From assembly GCF_005222485.1 (NCBI RefSeq), contig NZ_CP029078.1, forward strand, positions 8,743,501 through 8,807,500: 64,000 nucleotides of DNA, in the 5' to 3' direction. Shown piece after piece: positions 8,519 to 17,159 of the stretch. This DNA comes from Streptomyces griseoviridis (lineage in GTDB: Bacteria > Actinomycetota > Actinomycetes > Streptomycetales > Streptomycetaceae). The stretch's first letter is position 1, and every line of letters begins with the position of its first letter. Under the pieces are notes generated by a model that had not been told where the DNA came from, ran no database searches, and saw only the letters and a program-made list of their open reading frames with translations. The translations under genes and the position numbers were made by a program.

Positions 8519-8979
8519 GGACTCTCCTTCGTACCTGCGGGCGGAGCCGAACCGGCGGTCAGTCCCTGGTGACGCGCTGGACCCCTCCCCGCATCGGTCA
8601 CTCAAGGTGAATGACCCATGGCACACGGTAGTCGCCGGGCGCGGCCCGGGTCATCACTCACACAGGTGATCGCTTCTGGCGGCGGGGAAAGGGCCGGCGG
8701 CCGGGCCGTGTTCATCTTTTCGGCCTTGCCTCACGAGCGGTGGCGCGCCGGGTGGGGTGCGTGCCGGAAGGTCGCGGGCCTGCCGCTGGTCGCTTCAACT
8801 CCCGCTTCTCGTGCGGTGGTTGGCGAACCGACACGCCGGACGGCACGCGGCGGATCGCCTTTCCGCCAACAAGTCTCGTACACTATAGTTATCCGAAAGC
8901 GGTGGAGCTCCGTCGGGCAGGCCCGCCGCCCGGAGTCTTTCGTCACCACGATCAACAGCGTAGCCAGCGGAGGGTTTCC
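8519..8979. promoter_or_regulatory. Divergent upstream region of the secreted protein and the two-component pair
   Basis: 461 bp without a convincing gene. On the plus strand TATAGT at 8884-8889 is a good -10 candidate for the response-regulator gene, giving a leader of about 85 bases; the hexamer 17 bp upstream (TTCCGC) is a poor -35, which suggests activator dependence. The stretch 8860-8900 is clearly less GC-rich than its surroundings. The same TATAGT hexamer forms the -10 of the enoyl reductase gene at 39688. Confidence 0.45.
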
Positions 8980-9642
8980 ATGCGCGTTCTGATCGTCGAG
9001 GACCAGGCTGACACCGCCGATGCTCTCAGCAGTGGCCTCAGCGACCTCGGTTTCGAGACAGCGACGGCGCACACCTGCCGGACGGCCCTGGAGCGGTACG
9101 CCGAGGCGGACGCGATCCTGCTGGACGTCGGGCTGCCGGACGGCAACGGCATGGACGTCTGCCGCACCATCCGCGCCTCGTCGAGCGTTCCCATCATCAT
9201 GGTCAGCGGACGCGACGACGAGTTCGACCGCGTCCTCGGCCTGCGGATGGGGGCCGACGACTACGTCGTCAAGCCGTACGGCCTGCGTGAACTCGTCGCC
9301 CGGATCGAGGCGGTGGTCAGGCGCGCGGTCGGCGGCCTGACACGGCAGGGCGGCGGATCCCGGGTCGTCGGCCCGCTCACCATCGATCTCAAGCAGCGCC
9401 GCGCGTTCATGGACGGCAGGGAGATCGCCTTCACCCGCAAGGAGTTCGACCTGCTCGCGCTGCTCACCGGCGAGCCGGGCAAGGTGTTCGACCGGGAGGC
9501 GATCATGCGCCATGTCTGGGGGCACCCCAGCGTGGGGGACACCCGGACGCTCGGCGTCCACATGGTCAGCCTGCGCCGGAAACTGGCCGCGCCCGAACTG
9601 ATCCAGACCGTGCGCGGAGTCGGCTTCCGGTTCGTTCTCTGA
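8980..9642 (+). CDS. OmpR/PhoB-family response regulator
   Basis: 220-residue two-component regulator. Receiver domain at residues 1-115 has a complete phosphorylation site: acidic Asp8, phospho-acceptor Asp49 (ILLDVGLPDG), Thr/Ser switch in MVSGRDD and Lys98 (VVKPYG). The C-terminal winged helix (about 125-220) ends VRGVGFRFVL, typical of OmpR-type DNA binding. It precedes its likely partner kinase in the same direction. Unlike the atypical JadR1/LanI-type angucycline activators, which often lack acidic-pocket residues, this site is intact, so phosphorylation control is expected. Position next to the polyketide genes suggests a pathway regulator, unproven. Confidence 0.92.
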   Translation: MRVLIVEDQADTADALSSGLSDLGFETATAHTCRTALERYAEADAILLDVGLPDGNGMDVCRTIRASSSVPIIMVSGRDDEFDRVLGLRMGADDYVVKPYGLRELVARIEAVVRRAVGGLTRQGGGSRVVGPLTIDLKQRRAFMDGREIAFTRKEFDLLALLTGEPGKVFDREAIMRHVWGHPSVGDTRTLGVHMVSLRRKLAAPELIQTVRGVGFRFVL

Positions 9643-9951
9643 GACCCGCCTCCGCGGACCGCCCTCCCGAAGCGGTTCCCTCCAGCCCCCGATCCCGGCC
9701 CAGTTGCCCAGGGCCCGTCCCTCGGGGCCCGTTCCCCAGGGCCCGTTCACGCGGCCCGATCTCAAAGGCCGTCTCCCGTAAGCCTGTTCCGGCCGCACTG
9801 ATTGCCCAGGCCCGGCCTTCCGGGGCCGTACCGCCGGGCCCCGCCGACCCGTCCGCTCTCCGAACAGCCCTCCGGTCGCCACCCGTTCACCCCGGTCGTC
9901 CGCCCTTCGCGCGGCACAGCGCCCCCACACCGCATGGAGAGGCACACGTCG
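9643..9951. repeat. Spacer with 14-bp tandem repeats (9695-9764)
   Basis: Between the response regulator and kinase genes, three good consecutive copies of a 14-bp unit (consensus C-A/G-GGGCCCGTTCCC) occupy 9709-9750, with a degenerate copy on each side. The core GGGCCC is itself palindromic. The period is not a multiple of three, so it is not a coding repeat. Further GGCCCG-type fragments continue to about 9830. It separates two genes that are usually overlapping, so the kinase may be expressed from its own signals here. Confidence 0.6.
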
Positions 9952-10932
9952 ATGCTCCTGCCCCTGCTCGCTGCCGCGGCGGGTCTCGCCCTGGCCCTCC
10001 TGGGTGGCGCCTACCGCTACTGGTGCTCACGGATGCTCGTCTCGCTGGACGCGGTCACCAGGACCGTGCGCCAACTGGAGCGCGGTGAGCCCGTGGAACT
10101 GCTCGCCGAGCACACCGGGCCGCCGCAGACACGGGAGTTGGTGGAGTCCGTCAACCGGATCGCCTCCGCTGCCCAGGCGGTGGACGAACGCAACCGCATG
10201 CTCCTGTCGGACATCGCGCACCAGCAGCGCACCACCCTCCACCTGCTCGGCATCCGCCTGGAACGGCTGGCCCCGCATCTGCCGGCGCACAGCGGCGAGG
10301 TGCACCGCATGATCACCACCGATCTGGAACGGCTGCGCGCCACCGTGTCGGAGCTGCGCGAGGCGTCGACCGCCACCGCGAGCCCGCCCGTCGAGGTGGA
10401 CGCGGCCGCCGTCGTGCGGGAGCGGGTCGCCGCCTGGGCCGACGCCGCCGCCGAACGCCAACTGGCCCTCGGCGCACCGCACACCGGCGGCCGGGCGACC
10501 GTCGTGACCCGCGCCGGCACCCTGGAGCGCGTCATGGACATCCTGCTGGACAACGCGGTCCGGATGTCCCGGCCCCGGGGCGCGGTCATCGTGCGCACCA
10601 CGGTGACCGGCGACCACGTGCACATCAGGGTCACCGACGAAGGTCCCGGCATGACGCCGCGGGAGCGGGAACAGGCGGTGCGCGGAGGCTGGTCGGGCGA
10701 GAGGGCGGACGGCGCGCGCGGCGGAGAGGGGTGGGGGCTCGGGCTCTCCATCGCCCACATGCTGGTCGCCTCCCACGGGGGCGAACTCACCCTGGAGAAC
10801 GGGCCGGGCGGGCGGGGCCTCGCGGCACACATCCGGTTCCCGCGAATGCCGGCGGGCGGCGCCCGCGCGGGCCGCCCGCCCGGTCAGCCGACGACACCGC
10901 CGTCGACCCGCAGCACGGACCCGGTCACATAG
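9952..10932 (+). CDS. Sensor histidine kinase
   Basis: 326-residue membrane kinase. One N-terminal membrane segment (residues 2-20) is followed by a HAMP-like linker, then the phospho-acceptor helix with His90 in LLSDIAHQQRTTLH, the N-box LLDNAVRMS, G1 DEGPGM and G2 GWGLGLSIAH. There is no extracellular sensor domain, so the signal is perceived within the membrane or cytoplasm. The ATG at 9952 is chosen for its GGAGAGG site; an ATG 18 bp upstream is possible. The 3' end overlaps the convergent ketoreductase gene by 49 bp. Partner of the preceding response regulator. Confidence 0.9.
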   Translation: MLLPLLAAAAGLALALLGGAYRYWCSRMLVSLDAVTRTVRQLERGEPVELLAEHTGPPQTRELVESVNRIASAAQAVDERNRMLLSDIAHQQRTTLHLLGIRLERLAPHLPAHSGEVHRMITTDLERLRATVSELREASTATASPPVEVDAAAVVRERVAAWADAAAERQLALGAPHTGGRATVVTRAGTLERVMDILLDNAVRMSRPRGAVIVRTTVTGDHVHIRVTDEGPGMTPREREQAVRGGWSGERADGARGGEGWGLGLSIAHMLVASHGGELTLENGPGGRGLAAHIRFPRMPAGGARAGRPPGQPTTPPSTRSTDPVT

Positions 10933-11630
10933 CCGGCGCCCACCAGGTAGGCGACGCCGTCGGCGACCTCCTCCGCGGTGCCGAACCGGTTCAGCGAGAT
11001 CGAGGCCAGCAGGTCCCGCCGGGTCTTCTCGGACAGCCCGCCGAGCATCTCGGTGTCGATGAAGCCCGGCGCGATCGCGTTGACCCGGATGCCGAACCGG
11101 CCCAGCTCCTTGGCGAGCGACCGGCTGAACCCGATGATCCCCGCCTTGGTGGCCGCGTAGTTGGTCTGGGAGGCGTTGCCGAGGACCCCGGAGACCGAGG
11201 AGACGTTGACCACGGCGCCCGACCTGCGCTTGATCATGGGGAAGACGGCCGCGCGGCACACGTGGTAGGTGCCGGTGAGATTGACGTCCAGGACGTCGTG
11301 CCAGTCGGCGTCGTCCATCGTCGCCAGCGGGCGGTCCCTGACGATGCCCGCCGAGGTCACCACCGCCCGCAGCGGCCCGAGTTCGCGCTCGGTCCGTGCC
11401 ACCCACTCCTGGACGGCGCCCAGTTCGACGACGTCGACGCGGCTGCCGACGGCCCGCCCGCCCAGCTCCGACGCGTCCTTCTCCACCGTCCTCGCGTCGT
11501 CGCCGCCGGAGCGGTGGCAGAACGCCACGTCGAACCCGTCACGCACCAGGCGCAGGACGACGGCCCGGCCGATACCGCGCGAACCGCCGGTCACCAGGGC
11601 GACCGGGCGGGCTTGTTCAGTGCTCTGCAT
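10884..11630 (-). CDS. FabG-like ketoreductase of the second polyketide set
   Basis: NADPH-dependent beta-ketoacyl-ACP reductase of 248 residues. Cofactor motif TGGSRGIG, then SAGIVRD, active-site Ser and YAATK, and a FabG-like C-terminus (GSVLRVDGG). It is the last gene of the minus-strand array, 281 bp after the chain-length-factor-like gene, and overlaps the kinase gene tail by 49 bp. It is closer to fatty-acid FabG than to the C9-specific ketoreductase at 30537, so it probably reduces a beta-keto group on the chain made by the ACP, KS and CLF encoded just upstream. No dehydratase accompanies it in this window. Confidence 0.85.
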   Translation of the reverse strand: MQSTEQARPVALVTGGSRGIGRAVVLRLVRDGFDVAFCHRSGGDDARTVEKDASELGGRAVGSRVDVVELGAVQEWVARTERELGPLRAVVTSAGIVRDRPLATMDDADWHDVLDVNLTGTYHVCRAAVFPMIKRRSGAVVNVSSVSGVLGNASQTNYAATKAGIIGFSRSLAKELGRFGIRVNAIAPGFIDTEMLGGLSEKTRRDLLASISLNRFGTAEEVADGVAYLVGAGYVTGSVLRVDGGVVG

Positions 11631-11911
11631 ACGTGTCTCCAGGGATCGGGCCGCAAGGGCGCGGGGCCCCTCCGGGCCGCCGGGCGGCGACCGCGGAGCG
11701 AGGGAACAGGGCAGGGAGGGAGCAAGGGAAAGCAGGAACAGGAAGCGGGGCCGAGGCGGGCGGCCCGCGGCGTCGGACGTCCGGTCCGGGTCCGCCGCCG
11801 CACCGGTGGACCCGGACCGGGGGCGGACGCGGACGCGAGGCCGTCGGCCGGCCTTCCCGTCCGCGTCCGCGAGGCCCGGCGCGTGCCTCCCGCGGCGCGC
11901 GCCGGTGCTGG

Positions 11912-12988
11912 TCAGGCGAGGCGCAGCAGCGCGGCGGCGGCCATGCCGCTCGGGTCGACGGAGGTGACCACCGCCGTGCGTCCGGCGGACGCCGGGTCCC
12001 GCTCGGCCAGGCCGAGGACCGCGGCGATCTGGAACGCCGAGGCCGCGGAGTGCGTCTCCCCGATCAGCTCCGCCACCGGCGGGATCAGCGTCTCGGCGCC
12101 GAACACCTCCTCCAGCCTGGCCTGTTCGGCGGCGCCGGCCGCGCCCGCGGCACCTGACGGCGACACCGCCCACACCTGGTCGGGCTTCTCCTCGACCTGG
12201 GACAGCACACCGTCCACACAGTGGCCCACGGCCGCGCCCCAGTCGCCGTCGGCGGCCATCCTGGTCCGCACCGAGAGCACCGACGCGAGCGGCCTGGCGC
12301 CCGCGACCGGTTCGAGGCCGAGCAGGAAGATCGCGCAGCCCTCGCCGAGCACCGTGTCGGGCTCACCCTCGGCCCGCCCGTGGTGCTCCACCCAGGACCT
12401 GGCCGGGGAGAACTCCTCGGCGGCCCCGCAGAGCACCTGCCTGGCCCGCCCGGCCAGCAGCAGCCGCCGCGCGTACGTCAGACCGACCATGCCCGTCGGA
12501 CGGCCGGCCGCGACCGTGCTGTTCGGACCGCGCAGGCCGTGCCAGATGGCGCAGCGGCCGGCCGCGCCGTTCATCACCGCGTACGGGATCGTCGCCGGCT
12601 CCACGTGGTAGGGCCGGGCGCCGGTGAGGGAGCTGTGGGTGATCTCCATCGAACTCTGCATGCTGCCCGCGGTGGTGCCGAGGACGAGCGCGACATCGTC
12701 GGCGCCGCCCTCCGGATGGCCCGCCTCGGCGAGCACATGGCCGACCGTGGCGATCGTCAGGCCCGTCACCCGGTTCATCATCCGGGTGCCCTTGCGGCCC
12801 AGGCTCTCCCGCACGTCGAAGCCGGGCACCACACAGCCCTCGCGCTCCGGCACCTGCCACCGCACCGGGTCCAACAGGGCCCTCGTCGACCGGCGTTCGG
12901 CGACCCCGGCGGTGAACTCCGCCCGCCCGACGCCGAAGGGGGAGGTCGCCGACCAGGTGCTGATCACCGGGTACCGCATGCCGCTCAC
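11912..12988 (-). CDS. Chain-length-factor-like ketosynthase homologue (second set)
   Basis: 358-residue thiolase-fold protein paired with the upstream KS. At the active-site position it reads STVAAGRPTG, so the nucleophilic Cys is replaced by Ala, and it also lacks the Gln of classical aromatic chain length factors. A heterodimer partner role is therefore expected. GTG at 12988 overlaps the KS stop codon by 4 bp with AGGAG five bases upstream, giving translational coupling. It is shorter and much diverged from the KS-beta at 31711. The type fits the non-aromatic (highly reducing or short-chain) type II systems such as asukamycin's, though I cannot confirm the nearest relative without a search. 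Confidence 0.8.
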   Translation of the reverse strand: MSGMRYPVISTWSATSPFGVGRAEFTAGVAERRSTRALLDPVRWQVPEREGCVVPGFDVRESLGRKGTRMMNRVTGLTIATVGHVLAEAGHPEGGADDVALVLGTTAGSMQSSMEITHSSLTGARPYHVEPATIPYAVMNGAAGRCAIWHGLRGPNSTVAAGRPTGMVGLTYARRLLLAGRARQVLCGAAEEFSPARSWVEHHGRAEGEPDTVLGEGCAIFLLGLEPVAGARPLASVLSVRTRMAADGDWGAAVGHCVDGVLSQVEEKPDQVWAVSPSGAAGAAGAAEQARLEEVFGAETLIPPVAELIGETHSAASAFQIAAVLGLAERDPASAGRTAVVTSVDPSGMAAAALLRLA

Positions 12989-14241
12989 CGCGTCTCCTCG
13001 TCGTAACGGCCGAGTACCACGACCGAGTTGTTGCCGCCGAAGGCCAGGCCGTTGTTCTGCACGATCCGCAACCGGGCCGGGACCGACTCGTTGGGCACGC
13101 AGTCGATCTCGCACTCCGGGTCGGTCTCGACATGGTTGATCGTCGGCGGGATGAACCCGTGGGTGATCGCGAGCGAGCAGGCGATGGTGGCCAGCGCGCT
13201 CGCCGCGCCCATGGCGTGGCCCAGCATCGACTTGAGCGAGATGGTGCGCGGCGGCAGATCGTCGTAGACCTCGCGGATCGCCCGCGACTCGGTGGTGTCG
13301 TTGGCCCGGGTGCCGGTGCCGTGCGCCGAGATCAGATCGACCTCGTGGGGGGCCACGCCCGCGTTCTCCAGCGCCGACGTCATGCACCGGGCGACACTCG
13401 ACTGGTCGGGGACGGCCGGGTGGTGCGCGTCGCAGCTCAGCCCGTACCCGAGGACCTCGGCGTAGACGCGGGCGCCGCGGGCGAGCGCCGACTCCAGGCT
13501 CTCCAGCATCACCACCCCCGCGCCCTCGCTGTTGAGCAGACCCCGCCGGTCCTTGTCGAACGGCCGGCAGACGTCGGGAGCGACGGTGCCCAGCCGGTAG
13601 AACGAGACGAAGTTCTTCAGGCAGACGGCGTCCGCCCCGCCGCACAGCGCGAAGTCGGCGTCACCGACCCGGATGGCGTCGAACCCGTTGCCCACCGAGT
13701 AGTTGCCGGCCGAGCAGGCGGTGCCCAGGGTGAGCGCCTCGACGTCGGTCAGCGCGAACTCCCGCGCCACGGCAGCGGAGAGACCCTGCACCCCGAGCCG
13801 CCTGGCCAGCCTCCGGTCCACGCCCGCCGGATCGCCCGCGATGCGCTGCGCCACCAGGGTGTCGGCGTCCCGTGACTCGCCGTCGGTGGTGCCGATGGAG
13901 ATCTGGCCGCGCAGCGCGCGCAGGTCGTCGTCGGTGAGACCGGCGTCCTGCACCGCCATGCGGGCGGCGGCCACGGAGAACTGGGTGGCCCGGCCGAGCT
14001 CCGCCACCGGAGTGTGGTGAATCCATTTCTCCGGTTCGAACGCGGCCACCTCGCAGCCGTTGGCGTATTCGAAACCGGTGGTGTCGAACGCCGTGATGGG
14101 CGCGACCCGGCTGCGTCCGGTACGCAGTCCCTCGGTGAACTCAGCGACACCCGTGCCTATGCTGGAGAAAACCCCGAGCCCGGTGATGACAACGCGTTGG
14201 GACGCCGGCCTGCGGTCAGCTCGGGAAAGAGCTGAATTCAT
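12985..14241 (-). CDS. Ketosynthase (KS-alpha-like) of the second type II set
   Basis: 418-residue beta-ketoacyl-ACP synthase with Cys176 in GTACSAGNYS, and the two His motifs ISAHGTGT and MLGHAMGAASA. The ATG at 14241 has GAGGGG upstream. It is clearly different from the aromatic KS-alpha at 32957 ([11 protein letters not shown]), so two independent elongation systems exist in this cluster. Gene order ACP-KS-CLF-KR with carboxylase and KASIII-like genes upstream recalls the AsuC-type polyene modules. Expected to extend an ACP-bound starter with malonyl units; the number of rounds is not predictable. Confidence 0.88.
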   Translation of the reverse strand: MNSALSRADRRPASQRVVITGLGVFSSIGTGVAEFTEGLRTGRSRVAPITAFDTTGFEYANGCEVAAFEPEKWIHHTPVAELGRATQFSVAAARMAVQDAGLTDDDLRALRGQISIGTTDGESRDADTLVAQRIAGDPAGVDRRLARRLGVQGLSAAVAREFALTDVEALTLGTACSAGNYSVGNGFDAIRVGDADFALCGGADAVCLKNFVSFYRLGTVAPDVCRPFDKDRRGLLNSEGAGVVMLESLESALARGARVYAEVLGYGLSCDAHHPAVPDQSSVARCMTSALENAGVAPHEVDLISAHGTGTRANDTTESRAIREVYDDLPPRTISLKSMLGHAMGAASALATIACSLAITHGFIPPTINHVETDPECEIDCVPNESVPARLRIVQNNGLAFGGNNSVVVLGRYDEETR

Positions 14242-14290
14242 GAGTACCCCTCGTGGGTCGATTCCGGTTCCTCTGGGTCCCCGCCGCCCG

Positions 14291-14548
14291 CTACTTGACC
14301 CTCGTCCGCGCGTCGGCCAGCACCGCGTAGATGCCTTCGAGGTTGACCATGCGCTTCATCTCGGCCTGCGCGATGGAGACCTGGAGGGCGACCTCGATGG
14401 CGGCCAGGATCTCGATGGAGCGCAGCGAGTCGGCGTCGTGCTCCTCGGCGAGCAGGCTGGTCTCGGTGACCTCCTCGGGCTCCACCTCCAGGATGTCGCA
14501 GACGATGTTCTTCACGTGCTTGCGGGTCGCTTCGTCGATGGCGGACAC
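14291..14548 (-). CDS. Acyl carrier protein of the second set
   Basis: 85-residue acyl carrier protein. The phosphopantetheine site is Ser41 in HDADSLRSIE. Acidic helix II and the C-terminal helix are as expected. GTG start at 14548 with a strong AGGAGG. It heads a likely transcript ACP-KS-CLF-KR, separated by 177 bp from the carboxylase gene upstream. It is unlike the angucycline ACP at 31380 (AFDSLGYES), which argues for a dedicated carrier. Confidence 0.9.
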   Translation of the reverse strand: MSAIDEATRKHVKNIVCDILEVEPEEVTETSLLAEEHDADSLRSIEILAAIEVALQVSIAQAEMKRMVNLEGIYAVLADARTRVK

Positions 14549-14725
14549 GATGCCTCCTGTGCGGAATGAGAAAGAACCAGCGGGAAAGAGCGGGACGGCC
14601 CGCGCGATGGAATATGCGGCGCCGGACCTCCGGTAATTCGCCGTACCAGCTTTCCGGTCGGGCGACCTGCGGGCAAGGCGCGCTTTTCTAAGATTGCGCG
14701 AAATCCGCGGGCGGTGGCGGCCTGT
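14549..14725 (-). promoter_or_regulatory. Probable promoter region of the ACP-KS-CLF genes
   Basis: 177-bp spacer, less GC-rich than the genes around it. On the minus strand it has AATCTTAGAAAAG at 14683-14695, flanked by a short CGCGC/GCGCG inverted repeat, which may end the carboxylase transcript. A near-identical 14-bp element occurs upstream of the NmrA-like gene at 42800. Confidence 0.4.
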
Positions 14726-16348
14726 TCACTGCGGCGGATTTCCGTGCTTGCGGGACGGCAGCTCGGCGTGCTTGTCGGCCAGCATCGTCAGCGACCGGAT
14801 CAGCACCTCGCGGGTGGCCGCCGGATCGATGACGTCGTCCACCAGGCCGCGTTCGGCCGCGTAGAAGGGGTGCATCAGCTCCGCGCGGTACGCCTCGACC
14901 ATCTCGGCCCGCGTCGCGTCGGGATCGTCGGATTGCGCGATCTGCCGGCGGAAGATGACGTTGGCGGCGCCCTCGGCGCCCATCACGGCGATCTCGTTGC
15001 CCGGCCAGGCGAAGGTGAGGTCGGCGCCGATGGAACGCGAGTCCATGACGATGTACGCCCCGCCGTAGGCCTTGCGCAGGATCAGCGAGACGCGCGGCAC
15101 CGTCGCGTTGCAGTACGCGTACAGCAGCTTCGCGCCGCGCCGGATGATGCCGTTGTGCTCCTGGTCGACACCGGGCAGGAACCCCGGCACGTCCAGCAGC
15201 GTGACCAGCGGGATGTTGAAGGCGTCGCACATCTGGACGAATCGGGCGCCCTTCTCCGACGTGTCGATGTCGAGCACCCCGGCCATGGACTGCGGCTGGT
15301 TGGCGACGATCCCCACCACCTGGCCGCCCAGCCGGGTCAGCACGCAGAGCAGGTTGCCCGCCCAGCGCTCGTGGACCTCGACGTACTCGCCGTCGTCGAC
15401 GATCTCCTCGATGACCCGGCGCATGTCGTACGGTGTGCCGCCGTCCAGCGGCACCAGGTCGGTCAGCGCGTCGCAGCGCCGGTCGGGCGGGTCGTCGACC
15501 GGGACGGACGGCGGGTGCTCGCGGTTGTTCTGCGGCAGCAGCGACAGCAGGTAGCGCACGTCCTCCAGGCAGGACTGCTCGTCCGCGTGCGCGAAGTGCG
15601 CCACCCCCGAGGTGGAGCTGTGCACATCGGCGCCGCCCAGCCCGTTCTGGCTGATCTCCTCGCCGGTCACCGCCTTCACCACGTCGGGCCCGGTGATGAA
15701 CATCTGCGACGTCTCACGGACCATGAACACGAAGTCCGTCAGCGCCGGACTGTAGGCGGCGCCGCCGGCGCACGGCCCCAGCATCACGCTGATCTGCGGG
15801 ATCACCCCGGAGGCCCGGGTGTTGCGCTGGAAGATCCCGCCGTAGCCGGCGAGGGCGCTGACCCCTTCCTGGATGCGGGCGCCCGCGCCGTCGTTGAGGG
15901 AGACCAGCGGCGCGCCCGCCGCCATGGCCATGTCCATGATCTTGTGGATCTTCGCGGCGTGCGCCTCGCCGAGCGCGCCCCCGAAGATCCGGAAGTCATG
16001 GGCGTAGACGAAGACCGTCCGCCCGTTCACCGTGCCCCAGCCCGTCACCACCCCGTCGGTGTACGGCCGCTTCGCCTCCATGCCGAACCCGGTCGAGCGG
16101 TGCCTGCGGAAGGGCTCCACCTCCGTGAAGGAGCCCTCGTCGAGCAGCAGGTCGATGCGCTCGCGCACGGTCAGCTTGCCCTTGGCCCGCTGCGCCGCCG
16201 TCGCCCGCTCGTCAGGACCGTCGAGGACCGACCGCCGCAGCGCGGCCAGTTCCGCGACCCGGTCGCGCAGGGCGGCGGGCCCGGCCGCCGCCGCGGACTC
16301 GCCCGCGGCGGGCGGGACCGCCCGGCGCTCGGCCGGGGGCGCGCTCAC
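14726..16348 (-). CDS. Acyl-CoA carboxylase carboxyltransferase (beta) subunit
   Basis: 540-residue biotin-dependent carboxyltransferase of the AccB/PccB type, with both crotonase-fold halves (oxyanion segments AGYGGIFQRN and KAYGGAYIVM). The residue that separates acetyl- from propionyl-CoA specificity in the Streptomyces enzymes is Asp in PccB and Ile in AccB; here it is Ile433 (GGAYIVMD), which predicts malonyl-CoA formation. GTG at 16348 overlaps the upstream stop. Similar genes in jadomycin- and landomycin-type clusters were first labelled decarboxylases. It needs an alpha subunit (biotin carboxylase/carrier) from elsewhere in the genome and probably the epsilon subunit at 24632. Confidence 0.9.
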   Translation of the reverse strand: MSAPPAERRAVPPAAGESAAAAGPAALRDRVAELAALRRSVLDGPDERATAAQRAKGKLTVRERIDLLLDEGSFTEVEPFRRHRSTGFGMEAKRPYTDGVVTGWGTVNGRTVFVYAHDFRIFGGALGEAHAAKIHKIMDMAMAAGAPLVSLNDGAGARIQEGVSALAGYGGIFQRNTRASGVIPQISVMLGPCAGGAAYSPALTDFVFMVRETSQMFITGPDVVKAVTGEEISQNGLGGADVHSSTSGVAHFAHADEQSCLEDVRYLLSLLPQNNREHPPSVPVDDPPDRRCDALTDLVPLDGGTPYDMRRVIEEIVDDGEYVEVHERWAGNLLCVLTRLGGQVVGIVANQPQSMAGVLDIDTSEKGARFVQMCDAFNIPLVTLLDVPGFLPGVDQEHNGIIRRGAKLLYAYCNATVPRVSLILRKAYGGAYIVMDSRSIGADLTFAWPGNEIAVMGAEGAANVIFRRQIAQSDDPDATRAEMVEAYRAELMHPFYAAERGLVDDVIDPAATREVLIRSLTMLADKHAELPSRKHGNPPQ

Positions 16349-17157
16349 TGGCCCCGCCCCAGCACGGCCACATGGGCGGTGTCCGAGCGGGGGTCGCGGT
16401 CGCAGAGGACGACGGTGTCGTACTCCTCGCGCCACCGCGGCCCGTGCTCGGCCAGCGCCGACCAGACGCTGGTGCAGTAGCCGCCGGGCGGCACCCGGTG
16501 GCGGTCGACGCCCTCGGGCACCGCCGCCGGGTCGGTCCAGGGGCCCGCCACCACCAGCGGACGCGGGGCCGCCGCCGTCACCTCGGCGAGCCGCGGCCCG
16601 AGCAGGCCGGCCTCCGGCAGCCGCGTCACCGAGTCGATCTCGCCGAAGCCGCCGCCGCTCTCGAACAGCAGCAGCACCCCCGAGTCCCGCACCGGCACCC
16701 CGTCGTGCACCACCGGGTCGTGGGCCGGCAGCGTGGTCTGTTCGAGGACCGCGAGCAGGAACGCCGAGGAACCGCCCGTCCGTTCGTGCGCGGCCCCCAC
16801 CCGCAGCGCGGTGAACGCCGCGCCGAGACCCTGCTCGGTGACCGAGAAGCACTGGTCGGCCCGCCCGCCGGTGAGCAGCCCCAGATAGGCCGAGACCGAC
16901 CTGACCGGGTTGAGGTCGGGCAGCGCGGCGGCCAGCACCACCAGGTCGGGCCGGACGCCGCCGGCCGGCAGCCGCTCGACCAGCAGCTCCGCCATCCGGG
17001 TGTGGCTGACCTGGGCGCCCGCCCGCAGCAGCTCCTCGTCCAGCTTGCCGCCGAAGAGTTCGACCAGGTCCCGGTGGTAGCGCAGCACCGTCTCGTTCGG
17101 CTCGTAGGTGCCACCTGAGGGTGCCACCACGGCACCGGAGTGAAGTCGCAGAGGCAC
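16345..17157 (-). CDS. KASIII-like protein lacking the active-site Cys
   Basis: 270-residue thiolase-fold protein, shorter than a full KASIII (about 335). At the position where the nucleophilic Cys is expected the sequence reads FSVTEQGLGAAF, so there is no nucleophile. It starts 2 bp after the stop of the full-length KASIII-like gene and has a GGAGGG site, so the two are translated together. The size and residue pattern of the pair recall PqsB/PqsC and AsuC3/C4-type arrangements, where an inactive partner supports an active one. A structural or substrate-shaping role in a heterodimer is inferred; its own catalysis is unlikely. Confidence 0.72.
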   Translation of the reverse strand: MPLRLHSGAVVAPSGGTYEPNETVLRYHRDLVELFGGKLDEELLRAGAQVSHTRMAELLVERLPAGGVRPDLVVLAAALPDLNPVRSVSAYLGLLTGGRADQCFSVTEQGLGAAFTALRVGAAHERTGGSSAFLLAVLEQTTLPAHDPVVHDGVPVRDSGVLLLFESGGGFGEIDSVTRLPEAGLLGPRLAEVTAAAPRPLVVAGPWTDPAAVPEGVDRHRVPPGGYCTSVWSALAEHGPRWREEYDTVVLCDRDPRSDTAHVAVLGRGQ

Positions 17158-17159
17158 GG

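Noticed and set aside
10..8572. Many long open frames antisense to the minus-strand genes (for example 10-792, 789-2045, 2900-3958, 7049-8572)
   Set aside because: They are Arg/Gly/Pro-rich mirror frames caused by high GC at third codon positions; the opposite strand encodes recognisable proteins in each case.
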